A stretch of 28,209 nt of DNA from JBBSVE01 sp038233815 (GCA_038233815.1 JBBSVE010000027.1:1-28209); one strand, 5' to 3'. Positions 7,146 to 15,927 are shown, counted from the first letter of the stretch. The notes: generated from the letters alone by a model not told the origin. Numbers and translations: made by a program.

Positions 7146-7714
7146 AGGCGCGCCGGCGCGCGGCACAAGGCGGGCTCGTCCTTCTGGCGCTGCTTCTGGC
7201 CTCCTCGGGGGCCTTGCGGCTGGGCGCAGGCATCGGTCAGGCCATGGCCAAGGCCGAGGCCGAGGCCCACGCAGGCGATGCCCCGCGTGCGGCCCTCAGC
7301 TGCCCGGTCCCGCCGGAGGCTCTGGTCGCGGCACTGCAGGCGCGCGAGGCGGCGCTGTCATTGCGCGAGGCGCATGCCGCCGACAAGGATGCGGCACTGG
7401 CGCTGGCGGGACAGGCGATCGACGCGCGTCTGACGGTGCTGGAGGCGGCGGAGACCAAGCTTTCCGCCACGCTCAAGGTGGCCGATGGCGCGGCGGAATC
7501 CGATCTGGCCCGGCTGACGGAAATGTATCAGACGATGAAGCCGAAGGATGCGGGCCGGCTTTTCCAGACCATGGAGCCGGAGTTCAGCGCGGGCTTTCTG
7601 GGTCGGATGCGACCCGATGCGGCGGCGATGGTGCTGGCTGCGATGACGCCCGAGGCGGCCTATTCCGTGTCGGTGCTGCTGGCCGCACGAAACGCCGCAG
7701 TGCCCCGGAACTGA
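7142..7714 (+). CDS. MotE-like protein (MgtE-N-like fold, motility)
   Basis: The 190-aa protein has an N-terminal signal or anchor (GGLVLLALLLASSGALRLG at residues 10-28), then an alanine-rich coiled coil at about 60-125. The C-terminal domain reads LTEMYQTMKPKDAGRLFQTM, then FLGRMRPDAAAMVLAAMTPE and AAYSVSVLLA. These last repeats resemble the MgtE intracellular N domain shared by MotE and FlbB-type flagellar proteins. In Sinorhizobium, MotE is a periplasmic partner or chaperone of MotC. It starts within the stop of the DUF6468-like gene (ATGA) and precedes motA by 55 bp. One cysteine (SCPVPPEAL, near residue 54) sits just after the anchor, where a disulfide could form. Confidence 0.75.
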   Translation: MKARRRAAQGGLVLLALLLASSGALRLGAGIGQAMAKAEAEAHAGDAPRAALSCPVPPEALVAALQAREAALSLREAHAADKDAALALAGQAIDARLTVLEAAETKLSATLKVADGAAESDLARLTEMYQTMKPKDAGRLFQTMEPEFSAGFLGRMRPDAAAMVLAAMTPEAAYSVSVLLAARNAAVPRN

Positions 7715-7769
7715 CAGGGTTTCTTAACGGCCGTCTGCGAGGATCGTCCGGCAGACAAGGGGGCTCCGC

Positions 7770-8639
7770 ATGTTCGGACTGATCGGTATCGTCGTTATCT
7801 TCGTCATGGTCTTCGGCGGATTCGCGATTCACGGCGGCAATCTCGGCGTCATCGCCGAATCGGCGCCCTTCGAGATGATCATGATCGGCGGAGCGGCGGT
7901 CGGCACATTCCTGCTGTCCAACAGCCTGTCCGACGTCAAGACGACGATGAAAGACCTCGCGAAGGTCTTCAAGGGACCGAAATGGAAGCCCGCCGACTAC
8001 CGCGACCTCCTGTGCCTGCTGTTCGAGCTGATCCGCATCGCCAAGGTCAACCCGGTGGCGCTGGAGGAGCATATCGAGCAGCCCGACACCTCGCCGCTCT
8101 TCGCGCGCTATCCGAAGATTGCCAAGGACCATGCCGCGGTGGAGCTGATCTGCGACACGCTGCGCGCCGCCTCGATGAGCTACGACGACCCGCATCAGGT
8201 CGAGGAGGTGCTCGACAAGCGGATGGAGACGCACCAGCACCACGCGCTCCATTCGAGCCATGCGCTCCAGACCGTGGCCGATGCGTTGCCGGCGCTGGGG
8301 ATCGTTGCGGCGGTGCTCGGCATCATCAAGACGATGGGCTCGCTTGACCAGCCGCCGGAGATTCTGGGCCAGATGATCGGCAGCGCGCTGGTGGGGACGT
8401 TCCTCGGCGTGTTCCTCGCCTACGGTCTGGTAGGGCCCTTCGCGACGCGGGTCGGTTCGGTGACGGCGGAGGATGGTCATTTCAACCTTCTCATCCGAGA
8501 GGTGCTGATCGCCAACCTGCACAACCATGCGCCCAACATCTGCATCGAGGTCGGTCGCCAGAACACCCCGCACCATGTCCGGCCGAGCTTCTCGGACCTC
8601 GAGGAGGCGCTGCGTGCCCTGAAGCAGGACGCGGCATGA
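7770..8639 (+). CDS. motA: Flagellar motor stator protein MotA
   Basis: MotA is the five-copy stator subunit that turns ion flow into torque against FliG. The 289-aa protein has four membrane segments, two near the N-terminus and two at about residues 170-225. The proline of DALPALGIVAAVLGIIKTMG and the GTFLGVFLAYGLVGPFATR segment match the E. coli Pro173 and Pro222 regions. The cytoplasmic loop keeps charges (ELIRIAKVNPVALEEHIEQP) like those that contact FliG, and the tail has RPSFSDLEEALRALK. AAGGGGG precedes the start by six bases. Its stop overlaps the next start (ATGA). motB is not in the window, which is unusual for the enteric arrangement. Confidence 0.96.
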   Translation: MFGLIGIVVIFVMVFGGFAIHGGNLGVIAESAPFEMIMIGGAAVGTFLLSNSLSDVKTTMKDLAKVFKGPKWKPADYRDLLCLLFELIRIAKVNPVALEEHIEQPDTSPLFARYPKIAKDHAAVELICDTLRAASMSYDDPHQVEEVLDKRMETHQHHALHSSHALQTVADALPALGIVAAVLGIIKTMGSLDQPPEILGQMIGSALVGTFLGVFLAYGLVGPFATRVGSVTAEDGHFNLLIREVLIANLHNHAPNICIEVGRQNTPHHVRPSFSDLEEALRALKQDAA

Positions 8640-10852
8640 AGGCGCTTTTCATCCTCGGCTGGCTGGTCCTCGGTTTGACGGCGCCACTCGTCGCACAGGG
8701 ACGGACGACGGCGGTGACGTCGGGCACGCACGATGGGTTCGCGCGGATCGTCCTCACGTTCGAGACACCGGTGGACTGGACCCTGTCGCGCACTGAGGAC
8801 GGCTATGACCTTGCGCTGAAGGACGCGAACTCGCGCTACGATCTCTCCGACGTCTACCGGCGCATCACGCGCGACAGGCTGGGTGCGATCTATGCCGATC
8901 CGGTGACGGGGCATCTGCGCCTTCGGGTCGAGTGCGCGTGCTTTGCCATCCCGTTCGAACTGCGTCCCGGGATGCTGGTGATCGACATCCGCGACGGCAC
9001 GCCGCCCGACGGCTCCTCGTTCGAGCTGGCCGCTGATGGGACGCTGCAGCCCCCGCTCGGACAGGCGCGACCGGACATCCGACCGGCGGGCGATGCGGAT
9101 GTGGCCGCAACCGTTGCCCTCGCCGATGCGGTTCGGACCGCCGCACGGCAAGACAGCCAGCCCCCGCTGCCCTTCCCGAGCCGGGACCGGCCGGACTTCA
9201 CCGGCATCCGCGAGAGCCTGCTGCGTGAGATCGGGCGGCGCGCGACCGACGGTGTCGTCGACATGGCCGCCGAACTGCCGTCTCTGGCGGGAACGGGGCG
9301 ATGGCCCGGCATCGGACAGATGCAGGTCATTCCCGCCGCCGGCATCGCCACGCCCGCAGCCGATCGTCCGAAAGGCGCGCTCTCGGTCGAGGGCGCGGTC
9401 TGCGTCGCCGACGCCCGTCTCGATGTTGCCGCGTGGGGGGCCGAAGGGCCGGTGGACATGGCGATCGGACCTGCACGCGACGGCCTGATGGGGGAGTTCG
9501 ACCGAACCGACACGGAGGCTACGGCACGCGCGGTCCGGTTCCTGCTCTGGATGGGCTTTGGGGCGGAGGCGCGGATGCTCGCGGCAACGCTCGCCCCCGA
9601 AGCGGCCGACCGGGCCTTGTGGGACACCATGGCCCGCATCCTTGACGGCGAGCCGCTGGAGGGCAAGGCGCTGGCGGGGATGGAGGTTTGCGATGGGGCG
9701 GCGGCACTCTGGTCGGTGCTGTCGCAACCGGGTCTTGCGGCCGGGTTAAAGCCCGCGACCGGTGCGATCCTGCGCGGATTTTCCGCCCTGCCGCTACATC
9801 TGCGCCACACGCTTGGCCCGCCGCTGGCCGACCGGTTCATTGCGGCCGGCGATTTCGGCACGGCCCGCGCGATCCGAGATGCGATCCTGAGGGCGCCGGG
9901 CGATCACGGTCCGGGCGTACGCCTGATGACGGCGGAACTCGATCTGGCACAGGGCAGGGACAGCGCCGCACACGCGACGCTGACGGATATCGCCGCCGGG
10001 CCGGGGACGGAGGCCGTCGAGGCGACGCTGGCCCTGATAACCCAGCAGGTCACGAACGGCACGGTGGTCGATGCCGCCACCAGCACCGCGGTCGAGGCCT
10101 ATCTGCGCGAAAACCGCGGCGGCGGGATGGAAGGGCCGATTCGGACCGGTCTGGCGATCGCCTATGCGACTCAGGGGCGCTTCGATTCCGCCTTCGACCT
10201 CCTTGCGGAAGACGAGGCCGCACGTGCTCCGATCTGGTCGATGCTCGCCGAAAAGGGACGGGATGCTGATGTACTCCGGCGCGGCGTTCTGGCGCCGTCC
10301 GATCTGCCGTCGCCCGATCCCGCACGGGACCGGCAGATGGCGACGCGCCTGATCGGGCTGGGTTTCGGCAACGCGGCGAAGCTCTGGCTGGCGCCATCAA
10401 GGCAACAGGGCAATCCGGCCGATACCATTCTCGTCGCGGGCGCCGATCTGGCGCGGCGTGACGCACGTGCCGTTCTGGCCGGGTTGGCCGGGACCGATCT
10501 GCCCGATGCCGCGCGCCTGCGCGGACGCGCGCTCGAACAGCTCGGCGATCCCGGAGCGACGGCAGTCTATGAGGCGGCCGGTCTGGCGGAGGACGCAGCC
10601 GCGGCTGCGCGACGCGCCCGGCAGTGGGAGGTGGTGGCGACGCTCGACCCCGGCAGCGACTGGTCGAAGGCCGCTGCTCTCCTGACGCCACCGGCCCCGG
10701 ACGCGGCAGGCGTTGGCGTTCCGGTGCCGGACGACCCCGCACCTGCCGGGCCTCTGACGGCCGGTCGTGCGGCGGTCGCCGAGAGCACCGCCGCCCGCGC
10801 GCAGATCGCGGCGCTGCTGGCCAGCGTGAGTCGCACGGACGCGCCGAAATGA
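8636..10852 (+). CDS. Large exported helical-repeat protein of unknown function in the motA operon
   Basis: I do not recognise a named family for this 738-aa protein. It starts with a signal peptide (FILGWLVLGLTAPLVAQG). A beta-rich domain at about residues 28-120 (HDGFARIVLTFETPVDWTLS to FELRPGMLVIDIRDG) resembles AMIN-type envelope-binding domains. The rest is mostly alpha-helical with TPR-like helical pairs, for example RFIAAGDFGTARAIRDAIL, TAELDLAQGRDSAAHATLTD, IAYATQGRFDSAFDLLAEDE and LGFGNAAKLWLA. An alanine/proline-rich tail follows. It is coupled to motA by an ATGA overlap, so a periplasmic role around the stator, comparable to MotC of rhizobia, is a reasonable inference but unproven. 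Its codon use looks like its neighbours. Confidence 0.7.
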   Translation: MKALFILGWLVLGLTAPLVAQGRTTAVTSGTHDGFARIVLTFETPVDWTLSRTEDGYDLALKDANSRYDLSDVYRRITRDRLGAIYADPVTGHLRLRVECACFAIPFELRPGMLVIDIRDGTPPDGSSFELAADGTLQPPLGQARPDIRPAGDADVAATVALADAVRTAARQDSQPPLPFPSRDRPDFTGIRESLLREIGRRATDGVVDMAAELPSLAGTGRWPGIGQMQVIPAAGIATPAADRPKGALSVEGAVCVADARLDVAAWGAEGPVDMAIGPARDGLMGEFDRTDTEATARAVRFLLWMGFGAEARMLAATLAPEAADRALWDTMARILDGEPLEGKALAGMEVCDGAAALWSVLSQPGLAAGLKPATGAILRGFSALPLHLRHTLGPPLADRFIAAGDFGTARAIRDAILRAPGDHGPGVRLMTAELDLAQGRDSAAHATLTDIAAGPGTEAVEATLALITQQVTNGTVVDAATSTAVEAYLRENRGGGMEGPIRTGLAIAYATQGRFDSAFDLLAEDEAARAPIWSMLAEKGRDADVLRRGVLAPSDLPSPDPARDRQMATRLIGLGFGNAAKLWLAPSRQQGNPADTILVAGADLARRDARAVLAGLAGTDLPDAARLRGRALEQLGDPGATAVYEAAGLAEDAAAAARRARQWEVVATLDPGSDWSKAAALLTPPAPDAAGVGVPVPDDPAPAGPLTAGRAAVAESTAARAQIAALLASVSRTDAPK

Positions 10853-10962
10853 TCGGCGCCGTCGTGGCCACGAACAATGCCCGCTAACGCGTCCGAAAGG
10901 TTTGGCGTGCAAAAGTGGCGATCAGGGTGGTGGAGAATCCGCGCCTTCCAAGGAATGCCAGA
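10853..10962 (+). promoter_or_regulatory. Intergenic leader before the sltF-flhA operon, weak CtrA-like half-site
   Basis: This 110-bp gap could hold a promoter for the lytic transglycosylase and flhA group. At 10884-10898 there is CTAA-N7-GAAA, which matches the NTAA-N7-NTAA pattern seen elsewhere except for one base. AGGA at 10951-10954 is the ribosome-binding site for the start at 10963. Confidence 0.3.
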
Positions 10963-11616
10963 ATGGCCCGAACCCTGCCGATCGCCGCCCTTGTCCTGAG
11001 CCTCGTCTGCTCGGGCCCCGTGGACGCGCGCACCAATCCCTGCATCGCGGCGGCCGACAGGGCGGCGCAAGAAAGCGACGTACCTCTGTCCGTGATGCGC
11101 GCGGTGACGCTGGCGGAGACCGGGCGCACCGGACCGGACGGGTTCGCGCCCTGGCCCTGGGCCGTGCAGACCGGCGGCCGCGGGGCGTGGTTCGATACCG
11201 CGGCCGAAGCGCTGTCCTTCGCGCAAGGAAGAATCGCGCAGGGGGTCGACAATTTCGACCTCGGCTGCTTCCAGCTGAACTACGCTTGGCACGGCGAGAA
11301 TTTCGCGAGCCTCGAGGCGATGCTCGATCCCGATACGAACGCGGCCTACGCAGCCTCCTTTCTGGCCCGGCTCCATGCCGAAAGCGGCGACTGGCGGGTG
11401 GCCGTCGGCCGGTTTCATTCGCGCAATCCCCAAGTGTCAGAGCCTTATGTCACGCGCCTGAAGGCGATTTACGTGGCACAACTCGACCGTGAGCCCGAGG
11501 GGCCGCGCGACACACCGACGCGCAAGACGCGGCGCGACCCGTCCGCGCCGCCCATGGGCTTCGCCCGTGGTCCCCTGATCGAGGCGCGCGCGCGACCGCT
11601 GATGGAGCGTCCGTGA
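10963..11616 (+). CDS. Flagellar lytic transglycosylase, SltF-like
   Basis: The 217-aa protein has a signal peptide (PIAALVLSLVCSGPVDA) and an SLT domain. The likely catalytic glutamate is Glu52 in RAVTLAETGRTG. The GxFQ motif appears as LGCFQLNYAWHG, and the third SLT motif region is AASFLARLHAESGDWRVAVG followed by RFHSRNP. It would cut peptidoglycan to let the rod pass. In R. sphaeroides this job is done by the separate enzyme SltF, since FlgJ there lacks an enzyme domain. Here FlgJ (25875-26165) is also single-domain, which fits. The ATG at 10963 was chosen for its AGGA and because the signal peptide starts there. The tail is arginine/proline-rich. Its stop overlaps flhA. Confidence 0.85.
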   Translation: MARTLPIAALVLSLVCSGPVDARTNPCIAAADRAAQESDVPLSVMRAVTLAETGRTGPDGFAPWPWAVQTGGRGAWFDTAAEALSFAQGRIAQGVDNFDLGCFQLNYAWHGENFASLEAMLDPDTNAAYAASFLARLHAESGDWRVAVGRFHSRNPQVSEPYVTRLKAIYVAQLDREPEGPRDTPTRKTRRDPSAPPMGFARGPLIEARARPLMERP

Positions 11617-13679
11617 TGCCGAAGTTGACCCTCGCGGCGCTCTTCCAGCCGACGATACTGCTCGCGCTCGCGCTGATGGCGGTCATCGTGATGATGGTAC
11701 TTCCGGTACCGTCATGGATGCTCGACCTCGGTCTCGCGCTGTCCTTCGCGTTGGCGATCCTGATGTTCACGGTCACGCTCTTCATCGAGCGACCGCTGGA
11801 TTTTTCCGCTTTTCCGACGATCCTGCTGGCCTCGCTGATGCTGAGGCTCTCGCTCAACGTCTCCTCCACCAAGCTCATCATCGGACAGGGCCATACCGGC
11901 ACGGCGGCGGCGGGGAGCGTCATCCAGGGATTCGCGAACTTCATCATGGGCGGCTCGATCCTGCTCGGCGTCGTGATCTTCTGCGTCCTCCTGATCGTGA
12001 ACTTCATCGTCATCACCAAGGGCGCGGGTCGGATGGCCGAAGTGGGCGCGCGGTTCGCGCTCGACGGGATGCCGGGCAAGCAGCTGGCCATCGACGCCGA
12101 CATGGCTGCCGGCGCCATCGATCATGCCGAGGCCAAGCGCCGGCGCGAGCAGGAACTGGCGGAGACGAACTTCTTCGGCTCGCTCGACGGGGCGTCCAAA
12201 TTCGTCAAGGGCGATGCGGTGGCGGGGCTGCTGATCACCATGCTCAACATCGTCATGGGGCTGGTGATGGGCACGCTGGTCCACGGCATGCCGATCGGTC
12301 AGGCGTTCCGGACCTACGCGATCCTCACCGTTGGCGACGGGCTGGTGAGCCAGATCCCCGCCGTCGTCATCTCCATCGCAGCGGCCCTGTTGCTGGCTCG
12401 CGGGGGTACCAAGGGCTCCGCAGACGTGTCGTTCTTCGCGCAACTCGGGCGCTATCCCGGGGCGCTGGGCACCGTGGCGGTGCTGATGGCGCTGTTCGCG
12501 CTGGTCCCCGGAATGCCGTTCGTACCCTTCATCATCGGGGCGGGAACCCTCGGCTATGCAGCGTGGCGCGGATTGCGCCTGCCGCCTCCCGACCCGGTCG
12601 CGGAGGCCCCACCCCCGGCGGCGAAGAAGCTGGGCGACATGCTCGACTTCGACGATATCCATATCGAATTCGCGCCCGACCTCGTCGCCATGGTGCTCGA
12701 CCCCGCGACCGGGCTCGACGCGCGCATCTCCAACATGCGCAATCATATTGCGACCGCTTTTGGCCTGATCCTGCCCGAGATCCGCCTGACCGACGAGGCC
12801 GCCCTGCCGACCGGCACCTACCGCATCCGCCTCCAAGGGGTGGAGCGGGTCCGCGACCGGCTGTTCCCCGACCGGGTGCTGACCCTTCTGGCCGAGGGCA
12901 TCCCGGCGCCCGGCGGGCTCGACGTGAGCGAGCCTGTCTACGGCGCCCCGGCGCGCTGGATCCTGCCCGACGATCAGGAGGATGCGGCGCTGGCCGGCCT
13001 CACGGTCGTGTCGCCGACGGAAGTGCTCGCGACGCATCTTCTCGAGGTGCTGAAGGCCAATCTCGCGCGGCTTCTGACATTGCGGGGCCTGCGCCGCCTG
13101 CTGGACGAATTCACCAACCTCTCCGACACGACGCGGGCCGAGGCGAACCGGCGGCTCCTTGACGATCTGGTGCCCGACAAAGTGCCCGTGGACCTGCTGC
13201 TGGCCGTCCTGCGCCTCCTGCTGGAGGAGCGCGTTTCGATCCGCAACCTGCCGCTGATCCTCGAAGCCACATCCGAGGCGCGCGGTGCCGGCAGCCCCGA
13301 GTTGATCTGCGAACATGTGCGCCAGCGTCTGGGCTTCCAGCTTGTCGCGGAACTCCGTCGCGAGGACGGGACGATCCCGCTGATCCAGCTTGCGCCCGAG
13401 TGGGAAAAGATGTTCGCCACCTACCAGATCGAAGGCGAACGCGGCAGCCGCGACGTTGCCCTGCCGCCCGAACACTTCTCCCGCCTTGCCAACGGCTTGG
13501 CCGAAAAACTCAACCGCGCGGCGGAAAGCGGCGTCAACCCGGCGTTCGTCACCTCGACCCTGCGGCGGCGGTTCCTCAAGACCGTGCTCGGCGCGCGCGG
13601 ACTGGCGACCCCGGTGCTCTCCTACGAGGAGATCGGCCTCGATGCGCGCCCCGCCATGGTGGGACAGGTTCCGGCATGA
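11616..13679 (+). CDS. flhA: Flagellar export gate protein FlhA
   Basis: FlhA forms the nine-copy ring of the export gate that couples proton flow to export and docks chaperone-substrate complexes. The 687-aa protein has about eight membrane helices in its N-terminal half. The FHIPEP signature is seen as GAGRMAEVGARFALDGMPGK and QLAIDAD, near residues 135-165. After about residue 330 comes the cytoplasmic nonamer-forming domain, including LLTLRGLRRLLDEFTNLSDT and the ending VLSYEEIGLDARP. The ATG at 11616 has GGAG eight bases upstream. A GTG one codon earlier is a poorer choice. The stop overlaps the fliR start (ATGA). Confidence 0.97.
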   Translation: MPKLTLAALFQPTILLALALMAVIVMMVLPVPSWMLDLGLALSFALAILMFTVTLFIERPLDFSAFPTILLASLMLRLSLNVSSTKLIIGQGHTGTAAAGSVIQGFANFIMGGSILLGVVIFCVLLIVNFIVITKGAGRMAEVGARFALDGMPGKQLAIDADMAAGAIDHAEAKRRREQELAETNFFGSLDGASKFVKGDAVAGLLITMLNIVMGLVMGTLVHGMPIGQAFRTYAILTVGDGLVSQIPAVVISIAAALLLARGGTKGSADVSFFAQLGRYPGALGTVAVLMALFALVPGMPFVPFIIGAGTLGYAAWRGLRLPPPDPVAEAPPPAAKKLGDMLDFDDIHIEFAPDLVAMVLDPATGLDARISNMRNHIATAFGLILPEIRLTDEAALPTGTYRIRLQGVERVRDRLFPDRVLTLLAEGIPAPGGLDVSEPVYGAPARWILPDDQEDAALAGLTVVSPTEVLATHLLEVLKANLARLLTLRGLRRLLDEFTNLSDTTRAEANRRLLDDLVPDKVPVDLLLAVLRLLLEERVSIRNLPLILEATSEARGAGSPELICEHVRQRLGFQLVAELRREDGTIPLIQLAPEWEKMFATYQIEGERGSRDVALPPEHFSRLANGLAEKLNRAAESGVNPAFVTSTLRRRFLKTVLGARGLATPVLSYEEIGLDARPAMVGQVPA

Positions 13680-14455
13680 CCGGCATCATCGAGGCCATGT
13701 CGGGGCTGGCGGGGCTGAGCCAGGAATTCCTCTGGCAGGCCTTTTTCGTCTTTCTCCGCGTCGGCGCCGCGATGGCGCTGATCCCGGCCTTCGGGGAGCA
13801 GTCGGTCCCGCAGCGGGTGCGTCTGGTGCTCACCATCGCCTTCACGCTGATCGTCTTTCCGGCCGTGGAGCCGCGCGTGGCGGCCCTGCCCCGGACCATC
13901 GGCCTGCCGCTCTTCACCGAGGTCGCGGCGGGTCTCCTGATCGGCATCGGGTTGCGGCTCTTCGTGATGGCGCTCCAGATCGCGGGGACCATCGCGGGGC
14001 AGTCGGCCTCGCTCAGCCAGATGTTCGGCGGCGCGGGGCCGGAGCCGCAGCCCGCCTTCTCCAACCTCTTCGTGATGGCGGGGATCGCGCTCGCCGTGAC
14101 ACTCGGCCTGCATGTTCGCGTGGCCGAGCTTCTGATCCTGAGCTATGACATCCTGCCGCCCGGCGTCCTGATGCCCGGCGCGGATGTCGCGGGCTGGGGG
14201 CTCGCCCAGATCTCCCACGCCTTCGCGCTGGCATTCTCGCTCGCCGCACCCTTCGTTCTGGCCTCCACGGTCTTTAATATCGCGCTGGGCGTCATCAACC
14301 GCGCGATGCCGCAGCTCATGGTCGCGATGGTCGGCGCGCCGGCGCTGACGCTGGGCGGGCTCGTCCTGCTGGCGGTGGTGACGCCGCTGCTGCTTGGCGT
14401 CTGGATGCGCACCTTCGACGGCTTTTTCGCCGCCCCCTTCACGGTTCCGCGATGA
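13676..14455 (+). CDS. fliR: Flagellar export gate protein FliR
   Basis: FliR joins FliP and FliQ in the helical export gate. The 259-aa protein is almost entirely hydrophobic with about six membrane segments. Typical parts are FFVFLRVGAAMALIPAFGEQ, the segment ending PLFTEVAAGLLIGIGLRLF, GTIAGQSASLSQMF and NIALGVINRAMPQLMVAMVG near residue 205. Its start and stop both overlap the neighbouring genes by ATGA, so flhA-fliR-flhB are translationally coupled. The start at 13676 is the only one consistent with this and with the family length. Confidence 0.95.
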   Translation: MTGIIEAMSGLAGLSQEFLWQAFFVFLRVGAAMALIPAFGEQSVPQRVRLVLTIAFTLIVFPAVEPRVAALPRTIGLPLFTEVAAGLLIGIGLRLFVMALQIAGTIAGQSASLSQMFGGAGPEPQPAFSNLFVMAGIALAVTLGLHVRVAELLILSYDILPPGVLMPGADVAGWGLAQISHAFALAFSLAAPFVLASTVFNIALGVINRAMPQLMVAMVGAPALTLGGLVLLAVVTPLLLGVWMRTFDGFFAAPFTVPR

Positions 14456-15528
14456 GCGAGGACGAAGGCGAGAAGGAGCATGAACCGAGCCAGAAGAAGC
14501 TGGACGATGCGCGCGCGAAGGGTCAGGTTCCACGCTCCGCCGATCTGGGAACCGCGGCTGCGTTCGGGGGCCTGTTGCTGGCCGCGATGACGGTGGGACC
14601 GAAGGCGCTCCTGCAAGCGGGCGAGGCGGGGGCGGTATTTCTGGGTCAGGCCGACCGTTTGGGTTCGGTGATCCTCGGCGGCGGCACGGGCGCGCTTGGC
14701 GCGATCCTCTGGCGGTTCGGCACGGCGATCGCGCCGTTTTTTCTGTTTCCGGCAGCGGCCGTGGTGCTGGTGACGCTGGCGCAGCGCGCATTCATCTTCA
14801 CGCCGGACAAGATTGCCCCGAAGCTGAGCCGCATCTCCCCGATCTCGGGGGTGAAGAACAAGTTCGGGCGCAAGGGCCTGTTCGAATTCGCGAAAAGCTT
14901 TCTCAAGCTCTGCGTGATCTCGACACTGCTCGGCGTCGTCCTGATGCGGCAGAGCGACGAGACGGTGATGTCGCTCGAACTGGAACCGGGGCTCGCGACC
15001 GCACTTCTGATGCAGCAGATGACCTCGTTTCTGGTTCTGGCGCTGGCGCTGGCGGGCGTGATCGGCGGGCTCGACTACCTCTGGCAGCGCGCCGAGCATA
15101 TTCGCGAGAACCGCATGACCCGGCGCGAGATGCTGGACGAGGTCAAGGATTCCGAAGGCGATCCGCACACCAAGGCCAAACGGCGTCAGAGGGGGCAGGA
15201 GATCGCGACGAACCGGATGCTCGCCGATGTGCCGCGGGCGGACGTGGTGGTGGTGAACCCGACGCATTATGCGGTGGCGCTGAAATGGGACCGGACGAAG
15301 GGGCGGGCGCCGGTCTGCGTCGCGAAGGGGGTGGACGAGGTGGCGGCCCGCATCCGCGAGGCGGCGGCGGCGGCGGGCGTTCCGCTCCATAGCGACCCGC
15401 CGACCGCGCGCGCGCTGCACGCAACGCTGAAGATCGGCGAAGAGGTCGACCCTGCGAATTACCGCGCCGTCGCCGCGGCGATCCGGTTTGCCGAATCGAT
15501 GCGCCGCAAAGCGCGGGAGCGGCGATGA
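14452..15528 (+). CDS. flhB: Flagellar export substrate-switch protein FlhB
   Basis: FlhB controls the order of export and switches from rod/hook to filament substrates with help from FliK. The 358-aa protein starts with a hydrophilic stretch ending KKLDDARAKGQVPRSADL, as in the family. It has four membrane segments to about residue 210 and a cytoplasmic domain with the self-cleavage site N-P-T-H, Asn269 and Pro270, within VVVNPTHYAVALKW. The linker KDSEGDPHTKAKRRQRGQEI is also conserved. The C-terminus is close to the usual length. It overlaps fliR upstream and its stop overlaps a tiny 23-codon reading at 15525. Confidence 0.96.
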   Translation: MSEDEGEKEHEPSQKKLDDARAKGQVPRSADLGTAAAFGGLLLAAMTVGPKALLQAGEAGAVFLGQADRLGSVILGGGTGALGAILWRFGTAIAPFFLFPAAAVVLVTLAQRAFIFTPDKIAPKLSRISPISGVKNKFGRKGLFEFAKSFLKLCVISTLLGVVLMRQSDETVMSLELEPGLATALLMQQMTSFLVLALALAGVIGGLDYLWQRAEHIRENRMTRREMLDEVKDSEGDPHTKAKRRQRGQEIATNRMLADVPRADVVVVNPTHYAVALKWDRTKGRAPVCVAKGVDEVAARIREAAAAAGVPLHSDPPTARALHATLKIGEEVDPANYRAVAAAIRFAESMRRKARERR

Positions 15529-15596
15529 CGCGGCCCTCCGGTGCCCCGCGGACCGTGTGCACGTCAGGATCCGTCCCGCGGGGTGCCGCAGCATGA
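15525..15596 (+). CDS. Possible 23-aa coupling peptide between flhB and the FliJ-like gene
   Basis: An ATG overlaps the flhB stop (ATGA). The reading MTRPSGAPRTVCTSGSVPRG plus three alanines then ends with a TGA that overlaps the ATG of the next gene. No Shine-Dalgarno sequence or family similarity is visible. It may only be a passage for re-initiating ribosomes, and may be chance. Confidence 0.2.
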   Translation: MTRPSGAPRTVCTSGSVPRGAAA

Positions 15597-15916
15597 GCCG
15601 AAAAGCGGATCTCGCACGGCTGGCGCACCTGTCGCAGATGATGCTCGACCACAGGCTCGCGCGTCTCACGGCGGCGGCGGCGGCTGTCGCGAAGAGCGAG
15701 GCGATGCTCCGGGGACTGGTGGCGGGCGCGGCGCCCGACCTTGGCCCGGTGGCGGCGTCCGAGGTCGGGATGCGCTACGAGCGCTGGGCCGACGCGCGCC
15801 GCGCTGACATCAACCTGACGCTGGCGCGCCAGCGCGTGGCGGTGTTCGAGGCGCGAAAGGGTGCCGCGGATGCGTTCGGGCGCGCCGACGTCCTGGGCAA
15901 GCTGTCAGGTCGGTAG
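15593..15916 (+). CDS. Small FliJ-like coiled-coil protein, last gene of the flhA-fliR-flhB operon
   Basis: The 107-aa protein is a single long helix-rich chain starting MSRKADLARLAHLSQMMLDH. Alanine- and arginine-rich heptads follow, including a segment around RRADINLTLARQRVAVFEAR. Size, helical content and company of export-gate genes suggest FliJ, the central stalk of the FliI ATPase, or a similar export helper. No diagnostic motif exists for such coiled coils, so the call is tentative. The ATG at 15593 is preferred to an earlier in-frame ATG at 15488, which lies inside flhB. It ends 11 bp from the convergent second fliL. Confidence 0.5.
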   Translation: MSRKADLARLAHLSQMMLDHRLARLTAAAAAVAKSEAMLRGLVAGAAPDLGPVAASEVGMRYERWADARRADINLTLARQRVAVFEARKGAADAFGRADVLGKLSGR

Positions 15917-15927
15917 CTGGCCGCGGC

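Noticed and set aside
6123..7166. Upstream extension of the fliF reading to 7166 on the minus strand
   Set aside because: It runs opposite and across fliL and the DUF6468-like gene and has no FliF similarity. The GTG at 6122 gives the normal N-terminus.
7724..7738. TTAA followed by N7 and CTGC before motA, considered as a CtrA box
   Set aside because: Only one half-site is present. A single TTAA is not enough to support a site.
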